From contig NC_045130.1 in assembly GCF_007655135.1 (NCBI RefSeq), positions 28,950,605 to 29,014,604 on the forward strand: a stretch of DNA of 64,000 bases, in the 5' to 3' direction. The translations under genes were made by a program, and so were the position numbers. Under the pieces are notes generated by a model. It saw only the letters and a program-made list of their open reading frames with translations, was not told where the DNA came from and did no database searches. Every line of letters starts with the position of its first letter. The stretch's first letter is position 1. The stretch is from Punica granatum (lineage: Eukaryota; Streptophyta; Magnoliopsida; Myrtales; Lythraceae). This document shows, piece after piece, positions 1 to 10,509 of the stretch.

Positions 1-1285
1 TCTTAGCATCGTTTAAGATGTCAGTTGGGTATTTTGTATCAAAATTACAATTACCTGACTAATCATTTCATTCGACTTAACCAAATGCTAGAAAATGGTT
101 AGGTGGAACTCTAGGTTCCAAATCTAGAGTCAAAATACAAGTTGGGTTAATTCAGTGGTAATTCAGTGTCACAACACCAAATCACTGTAAAAGCAATCCA
201 CACACACGAAACATGACTACGGACACCTGACATGTCAGGTTCTCAAACTAAAGCCAAATGCTAAAACATTGGCACGCGTTTGTTTATCTAGGGTAGGATT
301 TGCATGCCAAAATACCCCGGATTAATAAACTTACTAATCCACGTACATTCGGTGAATACAAACACATTATCTATTATTTACCTGCTGCTTGTTATCTTTC
401 CGCATCTGTTTGCCATGCGGGTCGAGCCTGATCCCTAGGCCGAATAATATTAGGGTTCAACGCCCTAATCATCGATCATAGGGTTCAACGCCCTAACCAT
501 CACTCACATGGTCCAACGCCCTATTCAGTGAGAGCGTGCATTGAATTTTAGTTCTTTGGTGTTTCCTTAAACTCACGGTGAGTTAGAGTGGAATAATAAC
601 CGAATGCGAGTCGACTGGAATTCAGTCATTTGTAATTTATATTTATTGTTTTCGAGAGTATTGTAAGGACTTTTATTTTGTACATTCATTCTGTAAGAAT
701 TCCAGTCGGTGAGCGAACGGTCCGAGAGTCGAATTAATCGAATCGGTCTAATGCTTGCCCAGATACAAGTAAATCCAAGAACTCACGGTTCTGGTTCACG
801 CAGGGATTCAACCCCCATGGTTCGATGAACTATAACGCAAGATTGTGAACCAACTCCCCGACATACGGGTTTACTTCTCTCTCGGCTTCTCAACCGACAT
901 CGTTTAATTCACCGAATCTCCGGTGTCAAAACGTGCGAGTCAAGTGCAACTTAATTCAAGTGGTAAATAATAAAACATGCAAGCCTAGCAAACCAAAGTA
1001 CCGAAAGGGCGTGCGGGATATAGGCCCGCACGTAACATGAACCCCCGAACACGGATTTTCCGGTTCCACACAGATCAATGCCTTAACAACAAACTAGGTG
1101 TTCCATACCCCTAGACCCGGGTAACTTATCCGCCCTCGACCTTCGGATCGTAAAATAATAAGTGGCAACTCCTTCTCTCACGCGTGTCCGTCACGCGTCC
1201 CCACGGGAAGGTGGACACTCCCAAGCCGCGCGATCTAAAAGCGCGCATGCGGGCCCCGACGAGAGTCCACATTCGGGTCCATACA
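1..1285 (+). mobile_element. 3' portion of a Tat-type gypsy LTR (runs off window start)
   Basis: This stretch is the reverse complement of 10510 to about 11790, the 3' part of the solo LTR described below. By eye the last 150 bp differ at about four sites, all transitions. It ends in ...CCATACA at 1285, matching the CA terminus of the solo LTR (...CCGTACA). The LTR therefore reads in the plus direction and starts outside the window. Whether it is a solo LTR, or the 3' LTR of an element lying to the left, cannot be seen. The open frames in it are not genes. Confidence 0.8.
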
Positions 1286-1689
1286 GACACTACATGATGA
1301 GATGCGTATTGGTAATGCACTAACGATAAAGTATTTCTTCATCGCATTTTATCCAAAAATCGGTCGTGTAGAAGACATTTAAAGAAATATATGTCTACAT
1401 TAATAGTAACAAGGATTTAATAAAAATTGTGCAAAATCAATTTCCAAACACACCAAGTATTGATACTAATTTAAAATACAAATATAAAGTGCAGGTTATC
1501 GCCGTCTTATCTCTGCGCGCCATAACCGATTTGCGATACGGTCACGTACAACATTCATTTCTCTACTGCTCATGTCAACTTCAATTTGAGTTTCTGCTTA
1601 TTCTTGTGGATTTCGAAGTTCTTCGTTCTCTACCCAAGCATTGTCGTACTTCTCGAATAACCTGTCGTGGTAATGATTGCACCTAATAA

Positions 1690-2880
1690 AATTATGCTAC
1701 ATAAAACAAGCAAGGGCAATTTGTCATTGCCTATGTGGTTTGAAATTTGGCATCAATTTTATTATGGCAAATCTCCTTTTCAAAATACCAAAACATTGTT
1801 CAATAACATTACGAACGAAAACGTGGCGATAATTGAATAGCTCTTTTTTCTGTTGCCGACAGATTATCCTCACTGAAATCATACCGTTCCTCCTTGTATG
1901 GAGTCAAATATCCCGAAATATTAGGAAAACCTGCATCGACAGTATAATATTTGTTCCGCAAATAACAAAGGGAAAATTACAGTTAAATATGTTAGGGCAT
2001 AAAATTTTTTGGGAAATAGAACATTTATTAGCAAACACTCACCGCCACGAGGTGTTTGAAATAATTCCAATGTGGCAGCTTCGGAAAAAAAAATCTTAAA
2101 TCATGTGTCGAACTCTCCCAACCCGTCATGACATATGTAAACGTCATATCATGAGAACAAGTGCCTGTACATTTTGTGTTATCTTTGTATTCCGATCGCG
2201 ATAATCTACTCTTTCTCTTTAGGGACACATGCAGCCATCTGGGTTTCATCCATAGCTCTGATGCGATCGTGCAGGGGCAATGCAAAATTACGAAATTTAT
2301 ATAATCTTATGAAATGAATTATTATTGTATTGACTTATCAAAAAATGCCTTAAAAAAATCCCATTGTTGACAATTTTTAATTTCTGGCTGCACAATAATG
2401 TTTCTATGTCTTATATAAAACAGTGTTAAGGCTTGTATTCCTTGGAGAATGTTTTTGAATGATCGCGACACCATCTCATTGGAATGTTGGTACATTTCCG
2501 CTCCTACTGCATATCGCGTACTATGTGAAATAATCAATAAAAACATTTTGAGCATCTCTTCGACAGTGATACCATTCCTACTATCATTGATACCACATTG
2601 CCGTTGACGTGTGTCATAGAGGTTGCTAAATACGTACGGTACCATTCTGAAATTCTCGTAGCATCTAACATTATTCCCCAAAACTTCAAACATGTACTCT
2701 CTTCCTTTGAGTCGGGACTTTCTACACGGGATGTTCCGTCTAACCTGTTCTTCGGCTGCTATAACTTGCATTATCAAAAAGAAGAATGACCGTTGCCTTA
2801 TTTTCATCTCATCATCATTAGAGCTTTAGTCATATCGCGAAGAAGTGCTATTCCTTGGCATATTGTCTTTCAACCGTGCG
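1690..2880 (-). pseudogene. PIF/Harbinger DDE transposase, broken (copy A)
   Basis: Read on the minus strand from about 2810, the protein resembles the transposase at 40324-41527: both share RRNIPCR-like and PRNIPCR-like starts, a RCYENFRM motif and an NSRNG(I/M)TVEEM segment. The catalytic part follows in other frames: CSHDMTFTYVMTGWE near 2150, then a VDAGFPN-like segment near 1940 and a C-terminal remnant near 1750. The first catalytic region (normally AIDGTHV) is frameshifted near 2250, and several stops occur below 1900. Family knowledge: such proteins, HARBI1-like, cut and move Harbinger elements together with a SANT/Myb-like partner. This copy cannot make a full enzyme. Confidence 0.75.
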
Positions 2881-3139
2881 CTTATAACAGTGTGAGGAAG
2901 TTCATAAACATGTCGTTAACAATAAAACACAATAATTCACAAACATACAGAATAAAAAGTTGCCAGCACACATAAAACATAATCAAGTCGAGATATCCGA
3001 ACACACATAACAAACATAGCAGTATGAGCAATGTCATAACTAAGGAAAAAAAAATAGAATATCGAAAAAGTTCAAGTAAACATAAAGTCGGATCCCAAGT
3101 TCATTCAAGAGTCGTCTACAAACTTTTGTAGCCATTCCC

Positions 3140-4095
3140 TTCATGCGTCTTCCACGTAGTACATGAAAAGCCTCCTCATTTTGTCTTCAAGGAGAGCTAA
3201 GCTGCCTGCTATATATCATTTAATCGAGATTTTCGATTTCAATTTATCTTACTCCACCATGGCTTCATCGATGTTATTCCACTCAGGCTTCTCAAGGCTT
3301 GAAATGGACTTACTTCTCTTTGACGACGGTGGGGTGATCTTAGACTTGGGTTTGAAACTGGCCTTGAATAAGTCCATGCACTCCTGCAGTTGTGAACTTG
3401 TCGATGAAGGCTTTTTGTCTTGGTCAAGGAGATGTGGAGAGCACCGGTAGTAGTTGAAGCACTGAAAAGCTCATTTAGCTTGAGGTAGTGCTTGCAGCCT
3501 TTGGTTCGGAATGTCTTGAAGGCCCTATTCTTCTGCACGATGAACAAAAAGTATCATTAAACGAGACACTTCATTAAATACGAAGCAACCATACAAAGAG
3601 AACGTATAAACAAAGGACATGCACATATATTAAAATGAAGCTGTAATATCATCGACATTTTATCTTGAAAGACTTGTCGTATTTGTCAACTGATATTATT
3701 ATAAATTTCAAGTTCTCGCTCAAAAGACAAGAAAAATATTGATATGATGTTATGCAAAAGTCGTCAAATGAAGATTGTATCTTGATAAACATATCTCATA
3801 CATGGGGACTCGCCTTGATAGTGTTGGTGTTTTCATCTCATCCGACTCTAGTATGGTTAAGTAACTCATTGAATTGCTTGTACATGGTCTTCAGCTTCGT
3901 CGCCTTGTCCTTTATCTTCTGGGAGCATAGTTGCTCATCAGGAAATTCCTTTTCCATCTCCACCTTCATCTCATCCCAATCCCTTTGCTTCCAAGAAGTG
4001 GTGTGTCTTCTTTTCAACTTGTCACGCATGATATGAATCAAGGGCAACTCCATCTGATCAATCCACTCGACGATATTCTCACCCTTAGGAGCCAT
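3140..4095 (-). pseudogene. SANT/Myb-like Harbinger accessory protein, broken (copy A)
   Basis: The minus-strand frame starting at the ATG of 4095-4093 begins MAPKGE and continues with a trihelix/Myb-like region (W-x-Q-R-D-W-D-E-M near the middle) ending in LLNHTRVG before a stop near 3838. This parallels the intact copy at 39005, which starts MAPKGE and has LIAHTGVG. A second exon remnant, 3547 to 3163, starts with FKTFRTKGCKHY, matching FKTFQNRGCKHY in the intact copy, then shifts frame. In PIF/Harbinger elements this protein binds DNA and helps import the transposase. Several disruptions make it a pseudogene. Confidence 0.75.
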
Positions 4096-4199
4096 GATGG
4101 ATGTACTTGTGCAAGCATAACTTCCACACGTTAGCAGACAAAGAACACAAATAACACAACACAAACAAGTTGCACCAAAACGGAAGAACTTTGACAAGT

Positions 4200-5480
4200 A
4201 CAAAATAAACAGATGGAAAGCTCATAAAGCCTCCTATTTGCAAGTACCCGCAACCATATCAATTTCAATTTTTTATGGAAAGCTCATAAAGTAGCTCACA
4301 AATGTACAATCAGTATAACTAACTACTCACATCTTCAATTTCAATTCTATCAAGCTCAATTTTTTGAAGGATCACAATCAGTATAACTAACCAGTCAAAT
4401 GTACAAGTGAATCCATCTATTAGATTATTCATAGTATTATCGCAGAGAATGACTGGTACATAAAAAAACCTTCAATAAGTTAGTCATACTTCTCATCCTC
4501 TATAGGTGACCGATGTTCTTTCAATTACAAGGAGACTACTGTTACTTATCTACACAACATGAATTTTTGCTACTGAGGAGACTCCGTGAAGTGCTTGTTT
4601 TAACAAAGAGACATCGAATTAGTTGTGGGGTTACAGTTTGTTGGGCAAAGAAAACAAGGCTTAGGTGGAAGACTTTTCCGGGCATACGAGTTACTGCAAT
4701 CAACTGTAGGCCATTCAATCAGACGAACTCATTGCAAGGCATATGCAACAAAAAGGATAAGCACAACTTCAATCAATAAAGACCAAACCCGCTCTTCAAC
4801 TCTTAGTGACAGTAACGATAAGCTCAGTTAATTGAGGCACTTTAGAGATATAGAGTGGCCAAAGAAGAAAAAGCATCGACAACATTATGCAACCAAGAAG
4901 GAGAAGCCATGAAAATGAAATCGAGAGAGAGGGTAGAGGAAGCAATACTTCGACTGGAGATAGGTCTCGGAAATACATGTCGACCCGGTCTTAAAGACAA
5001 TGATAAGCTTCGCAGACCTTTAGAGTTAGATCGCCGCTCTCGATCTGGAATCACAGTACTTCAGACTCCATAACTCAACATAGCATACATATAAAAAGAA
5101 AATGCATTTAAAGCAACATGAGAGATTTCATTTGGGACTTCTAATTGATTCTTGATCGTCAATTAGAATCATTGTACTAAGCCTCCTTTTTCAAGATCAA
5201 TAATATATTTTTTATAGTTAGAGGTTTATGGCTATGCATGCTTCCTCAACGCTCATAATCTCGCAGAAAAACTACTCATCTATATAGATAGTAAATTGTT
5301 TATCCATTGATATCATATGTGGATTGTGAATTCATATGTGATTTTATTGTTCTCCTGAATGAAAAGATTTTGCAAAAATGAGATACTTTATAAAGAAGAA
5401 TTCATCTTTATCTCGAAACTTGGGATAAAAATAAGGAATTTTTATGGAACTATGGTGACGTGGCCAAAGATAAGCTATAG
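4200..5480. other. Intergenic DNA, no gene recognised
   Basis: There is AT-rich sequence with short overlapping frames on both strands, none resembling a known family. A partial repeat of the phrase around TCACAATCAGTATAACTAAC occurs near 4300 and near 4370. Nothing else was recognised. Confidence 0.5.
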
Positions 5481-5499
5481 ATAACTCATATCTCAAACA

Positions 5500-5860
5500 A
5501 GACTAGATCCAATAGGGTCCCTGCTGGGGTCCCCATTGCTGCCACATCAGCAACGGAAACCCCAACGGGCATCAGCCCCCATTGGGACGGTCTTCGAAAG
5601 GGGGACGCATGGCCCAACCAATCAAGGGCCGCCAGGGGCCCATTGCTGCTGCTGCACCGCAACAACAACTTTGATTTATTTAGTTAATTTCTTTTAAACA
5701 GCTCTTCGCTTCACATGGGCGGGCCACGGGGCTTGAAGGCCACACGTGGCCTGCCCATATGCTTTCTTCCCCTTAAAAAATAATAATAATATAAGTTCGG
5801 GATTAAATTGGGGACCCAAATGGGGATCAATTATTGGAGAGCTGGTCTCCCGTTTTTCTC
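5500..5860. repeat. GC-rich MITE-like segment (tentative)
   Basis: This is a GC-rich island in AT-rich surroundings. Near its left end are GGGTCCC and GGGGTCCCCATTG; near its right end are GGGGACCC and AAATGGGGATC. These facing motifs suggest a small inverted-repeat DNA element, but clean termini and a TSD were not found. No protein is supported. Confidence 0.3.
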
Positions 5861-6289
5861 CGTTTCCTTCTGGTGATGTGTCACCTACGTGACGTTCGGT
5901 AGTTTACATTTGACGTAGTGGTCTAAAAATTTCCCAAAGAGAAACATTAATAGTGTCCGTGCAGTGTGATTCGATGATTGCAATTCGAAACGTCACGATC
6001 CAACTGTTGCATATACTATATCAGTGGGACAAAATGGTACTGTAAAAAGAACACGACACGCCTAAAAATATGTCGGAATATGCAAAAAATTTTATAGGAA
6101 GGAGAAACAGAGGAAATAACAAAACTAGTTAGATAACTATGGAATAATATTAATATGGCCACTTTTGGTTAAGATAATGTGTTTTTTTTTTCCCTTCTTG
6201 GGGTTACGAAGGGACAATAGATATATCATAAGAAAAATAGGGATTATGAGCCATATATTCCATGATTTTTACCCTTTTTCTAAATATAT

Positions 6290-6560
6290 CTCATATTTTA
6301 AAAATTACCTAAAAGTATTATGAATTTAGCTTTTTTCTCAAATCTATCCCATGATTTAAATTTTTTCTCAAACCTAACCCGGATAATATGGCACAGTGGC
6401 AAGAATGGATTCACTTATGCTCCACGTCAGCAACATGGTTAAATGTTGACGGAAAAATTAACGTCATGATAGATTTAGAACCAAATATAAGCCATGGGCC
6501 TTTCTGGATATTTTTTAAACCATGGGATATATTTGAGAAACGGGTGATACTATGAGATAT
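6290..6560. repeat. Foldback MITE, same family as the one in TPS intron 2
   Basis: The left half (TCTCAAATCTATCCCATG around 6340) is inversely repeated in the right half (CATGGGATATATTTGAGA around 6525). The core contains CACGTCAGCA and ATGTTGACGG, also found in the foldback element at 31.59-31.90 kb. It is noncoding and would fold into a long hairpin. No TSD was determined. Confidence 0.5.
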
Positions 6561-6632
6561 CTGGCATAATAATGGGGCACGACTACTTCTAGTGGTGGGA
6601 ATCAAACTTAGATCTGGTGATCAATATGAATA

Positions 6633-7103
6633 GGGTTAATCATATAAAAAGACACGACCTTGAATTGAATTTTTAATTCTAGCATGACCTTTCAGAAATG
6701 GTATAAAAAGGTACGACATTTCGTTTTAGTCTCAAATCTAGTACGCCGTCAAATTTTTTGTCAATTGTAACGGTAGCCTCTGATTAGGCATTAACGATGC
6801 CACGTGTCGTAACATTATTCGATAAGTGGAAATATGTGGAATTAAATAAAAATATGTGGGGTCTACTTATCGCGCTAGATTTGAGACTAAAATAAAAGGT
6901 CGTTTAAGATTTTAAATTAAAACAAACGGTCGCGCCCTTTTGCACTATTTTCGAAAGGTCGTATTAGAATTGAGAATTCAAGCAAAAATCATGCTAGATT
7001 TAAGACTAAAACGAAAGGTCGTGTTTTTTTGTACAATTTCCAAAATGTCGTGCAAGAATTGAAAATTCGAGCAAAAGTCGTGCCTTTATACATGATTAAT
7101 CCT
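6633..7103. repeat. Foldback MITE with long inverted arms
   Basis: The left end GGTTAATCATATAAAAAG and the right end, read inversely (GGATTAATCATGTATAAAGG), are inverted copies. The similarity continues inward through phrases such as TTTCGTTTTAGTCTCAAATC and its inverse near 7000. The element is noncoding, about 470 bp. Its size and long arms suit a MULE- or Mariner-type MITE; the superfamily is undecided. Confidence 0.55.
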
Positions 7104-7340
7104 TTTAAAAAATTAATCTCTCCTCTCCATACCTTATTTGCTCTTATTTGGACGTATTATCTGATGATTTTTACCCGATGCTCTTCCTAGGATTATACCC
7201 CATAGCAATACCGTAATTAATCTCTCCATACCTCTCCTCTTTTTTATGAACATGGTTTGTAAATGTCGTGCAAGTTCATATTTCTAGAACTGTCGACTAA
7301 ATGCGAAGCTGGATTGGGATATTGATCCAAGAAAGTTGGC

Positions 7341-7492
7341 ATATATATATATATATATACGGAGAGATCGAGAGTAGTATATACCTTATGAAATATATAT
7401 ATTTTTATAATAGATTGGTATATATATATATATATACGGGGAGATCGAGAGTAGTATATACCTTATGAAATATATATATTTTTCGATTATAA
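7341..7492. repeat. 77-bp tandem duplication with (AT)n tracts
   Basis: Two copies of a unit containing GAGATCGAGAGTAGTATATA (at 7364 and 7441) are offset by 77 bp and joined by (AT)n runs. They are nearly identical, so the duplication is recent. Confidence 0.85.
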
Positions 7493-7548
7493 CGAACTAT
7501 GGAATTAGTACAATAAAATATAAATTTTAATACATAATAAAGAGGCAC

Positions 7549-7655
7549 GAGTAGTCCCGTTGAGTATTATACATGAAATCTCTTGATTACGAGTAGTCCC
7601 GTTGAGTATTATACATGAAATCTCTTGATTACGAGGCGAGGGTTTGCGCCACTAT
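7549..7655 (-). repeat. SINE-like fragment with internal 42-bp duplication
   Basis: The phrase starting GAGTAGTCCCGTTGAG is repeated directly at an offset of 42 bp (7549-7590, 7591-7632). With the following GCGCCACTATAG it resembles the segments at 26466-26545 and 44533-44620. Read on the minus strand these carry A-box-like (TAGTG...GTGGCGCA) and B-box-like (GTTCGATACC) pol III motifs, suggesting a degenerate tRNA-derived SINE. In this copy the B box is eroded. Confidence 0.45.
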
Positions 7656-7720
7656 AGTAGACTCTTTTTGAACATTCTGAAATATATTTACTTGCTTATG
7701 TCATTATTCATGCAAATTAT

Positions 7721-7981
7721 TAATGAGGATTCAGATAGTTTAGGAAAGATTTTTGATGAGATCATGACAATTTCATCTTTCCAAGTACTCTTTATTCTAG
7801 ATCATTATTTTCCATCTTTTGTACTATCTTTCCTTATTGAGTCTTTCTTCCTCGTACACGAAAAGGAAGAATGTATATATATGCGTATGGACTTGAACAG
7901 AAAGTGTGAGGAATAATACACAGATTGTGTTCTTTACTAGTTGTTCCTCTATCCTAGTTCGGCCTATTGTTGAACTTAATA
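7721..7981 (+). repeat. 5' LTR of copia A
   Basis: It starts TAATGAGGATTCAG and ends GAACTTAATA. The limits are set by comparison with the 3' LTR: identity stops exactly at the ATTAT TSD on the left and at the PBS on the right. The termini are TA...TA rather than TG...CA, which is unusual. Confidence 0.92.
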
Positions 7982-7994
7982 TGGCATCAGAGCC
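7982..7994 (+). other. Primer binding site of copia A
   Basis: TGGCATCAGAGCC directly follows the 5' LTR. It is one base from the usual plant copia site TGGTATCAGAGCC, which pairs with initiator Met tRNA. Confidence 0.85.
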
Positions 7995-8041
7995 TTGAAG
8001 AAGGAGAGACAAGAGAATAGAGCCATGGCAGATAAGAAGCC

Positions 8042-8990
8042 ATGGACGTGACTTCACCCTATTTTGTGAGTCACTCAGATAACCCGGGCACAGCTCTCGT
8101 CCCTGTGGTTCTCAATGGACAGAACTATCAGACCTGGGCGAAGGCCACGATTAGAGCACTCGAGGCTAAGAACAAGACCGGATTTATTGATGGATCTTTG
8201 AAGCAACCCAACCCGATGAGGCTAGAGTTCCAGTTGTGGAAGATCAACAACTCGATGATTTGTTCATGGATTTTCAATTCGCTCGATAAGAGTTTGCAAG
8301 GAGCAGTTGTGCATGCCAATGATGCCAAGATGATGTGGGATGAAATCAAGCAACAATTCGCACGAGGTAACGCTCCCAAGGTTCAGCAGATTAAAACAGG
8401 TATATGCAACCTGAAGCAGTTGGGACAACAGGTTATTGATTATTACTCAAAACTGAAATCACTCTAGGACGAACTGGAGGGATACCTCGAGACAGCAGAG
8501 TGTACTTGCGGTGCCTGCACCTGTGGAGCCGTAGACCAGATGGCTAGGAATAAGGAAGTCGAGAAACTTCATCAGTTTCTGATGGGTCTGGACTCCGAAA
8601 TTTTTGCAACGGTAAGATCGCAAATCCTGAATATGGATCCTCTGCCTACACTGAACAGAGCCTTTGCGCAAGTTGCCGATGAGGAGTTGCGCTGGTCGAT
8701 GACACAAGGAGGAAGAAGTGAACAACTGGAGTCTTTATGCAGGAGACGGGCGGCAAGGGAGAGGACCTAGGGTTCTTTGCGACTACTGTGGAAAGACGGG
8801 TCATAAAAGATCGGATTGTTGGAAGCTTCATGGATACCCTGCCGATCGTGATTTCAAAGGAAAAGGAAGAGGCTGGATCAAACAAGGGAATTCAACGAAG
8901 CAAATATTATGGGCAGAAAGCAGATGGCAACAAAAGTCAAAAGGCATATTTTTCTCCAGCCGAGACAGTTCAAGGGCAGACTCCAGGTAA
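8042..8990 (+). pseudogene. Copia A gag region
   Basis: Translation from the ATG at 8042 gives a copia gag N-terminus (LNGQNYQTWAKA, then NKTGFIDGS). A TAG at 8465-8467 interrupts it where relatives have W (S-L-W-D), probably TGG to TAG. The frame continues to about 8710; the zinc knuckle CDYCGKTGHKRSDCW, a CCHC nucleocapsid motif, lies in the next frame from 8718, and protease follows in the third frame from about 8890. So there is one stop and two frameshifts. Gag would form the virus-like particle in the cytoplasm. Confidence 0.85.
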
Positions 8991-10504
8991 GGCAGCTGGC
9001 AACCATGCTGTCACACATGCAATAGGAAGAAACATTACCATCACAGGGATTTCGGAGGACCAACTAAGTCAGCTGGCCACGATTTTTGGTGAACGTGCAG
9101 CTATGTCGGAGCAATTAGCCGGTAATGTTGTTTTACCGAATTGTTTGACAGAATGGGTATTAGACTCGGGTGCATCGATGCACATGACAGGGAAAATTGA
9201 ATTGCTTTCGGACGTGGAGGACCTCACGCATACAATCTCGATCGGTATTCCGGATGGCAAATCCGTTTTTGCCACTAAAAATGGCAATGTCTATCTCAAT
9301 GATTTCATGCTAAAGGACGTGTTATTTGTTCCTGGCCTTAACTGCAATTTGATATCGGTTGGGAAATTGGCAACGGACCAAGATTGTGTATTAACATTTT
9401 GTTCTCGATCTTGCAAATTACAGGACCAAGCCATGAGGAGAGTGATTGGATCGGGTGAGCTATGGAGGGGGGTATATTGGCTCAAGCATAAGCAACCTAC
9501 ATTAGCTCACATGGCCGTAAAGAAGACAGGTCATCTCTTGTGGCATAAGCGCTTGGGTCACCCGTCTAGTAAAGTCTTGCACTCTATTCCCGGTGTTTCA
9601 ATAAAAACGGATGAAAAGTTTGTTTGTGATGCTTGTGCCCGTGCAAAGCTTTCACGTAATCCATTTCCTGAAAGCTTGAACTATGCTAAAGCATGTTTTG
9701 ATTTAATTCATGGAGATGTTTGGGGCCCTTACCGTGTAGCCTCTATATCGGGTGCTCGATACTTTCTCACTTTGGTTGATGATCATAGTCGGTGGGTATG
9801 GGTTTATTTGATGAGTGATAAGACTGAAACTCATAAGTGGTTGGTTGGCTTCTATAATATGATAAAGAATCAGTTTGGGAAATCTATTAAGACATTTCGA
9901 TCAGACAATGGTCGGGAGTTCACTTCTAAAGCTATGCGTGATTTTTATCATGCAAACGGAATAGTTCATCAAACGTCTTGTGTAGATACGCCACAACAAA
10001 ATGGGCGTGTCGAAAGAAAACATCGACATTTTCTAGAGATGGCACGTTCTTTGCTTTTTGATGCACATCTACCAATTAAATTATGGGGAGAATGTGTACT
10101 TGCGGCAGCATATTTGATTAATTATACGCCTACGGCTGTGTTATCGGGAAAAGCTCCAGTTGAAGTCATTTTTCAAAAGTCATTAAGACTAGATCACCTT
10201 AGGGTATTCGGCTGCCTATGTTATGCTTCCAAGAGACCTAAGCCTACCGACAAATTTGAGAGTCGAGCACGTCGTTGTGTTTTTATGGGATACCAGTATG
10301 GCCAAAAGGGATGGAAGTTATATGATCTAGAGACAGAAGAAATCTTTGTTTCACGGGATGTGGTTTTTCATGAAGAAACATTCCCATTTAGCAAGGGTCG
10401 AAAATTTTCAATTGAATCAGGATTGAGTCCTGGACAATTAATTAGCCGGGGGGGAACCCATGGGAAAAATTAGGCTGAATGGAGAATACCAGCCCGGGCA
10501 GGTA
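8890..10504 (+). pseudogene. Copia A protease and integrase
   Basis: One long frame covers the retropepsin motif LDSGASMHMTG (near 9160), the integrase zinc region (HKRLGH ... CDACARAKL) and a complete integrase triad: D in HGDVWGP, D in FRSDNGREF, E in NGRVERKHRH. The conserved integrase C-terminal part (RVFGCLCYAS ... FMGYQYGQKGWKLYD) follows. The frame shifts in a G run near 10448-10454. The next frame runs up to 10504 and into the CCCAG TSD at the edge of the nested LTR, and it resumes in register at 15128. Catalytic residues are intact, so decay is slight. Confidence 0.9.
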
Positions 10505-10509
10505 CCCAG
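10505..10509. other. TSD (left) of the nested solo LTR
   Basis: CCCAG immediately precedes the TG terminus; the same five bases follow the other terminus at 15128-15132. The copia reading frame is continuous across the site if one copy is removed. Confidence 0.92.

Larger units (their letters stand above)
1330..4200 (-). mobile_element. Decayed PIF/Harbinger transposon, copy A
   Basis: Two minus-strand gene remnants, a SANT/Myb-like gene (about 4095 to 3140) followed by a Harbinger DDE transposase (about 2880 to 1690), have the same order and spacing as the better preserved copy at 37.3-41.9 kb. Terminal inverted repeats were not found, so the limits are approximate. Both genes carry stops and frameshifts; the copy cannot be autonomous. 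Confidence 0.75.

Noticed and set aside
4513..5073. Several overlapping short frames that might be a gene
   Set aside because: Frames on both strands have similar length, no recognisable motif and no splice structure.
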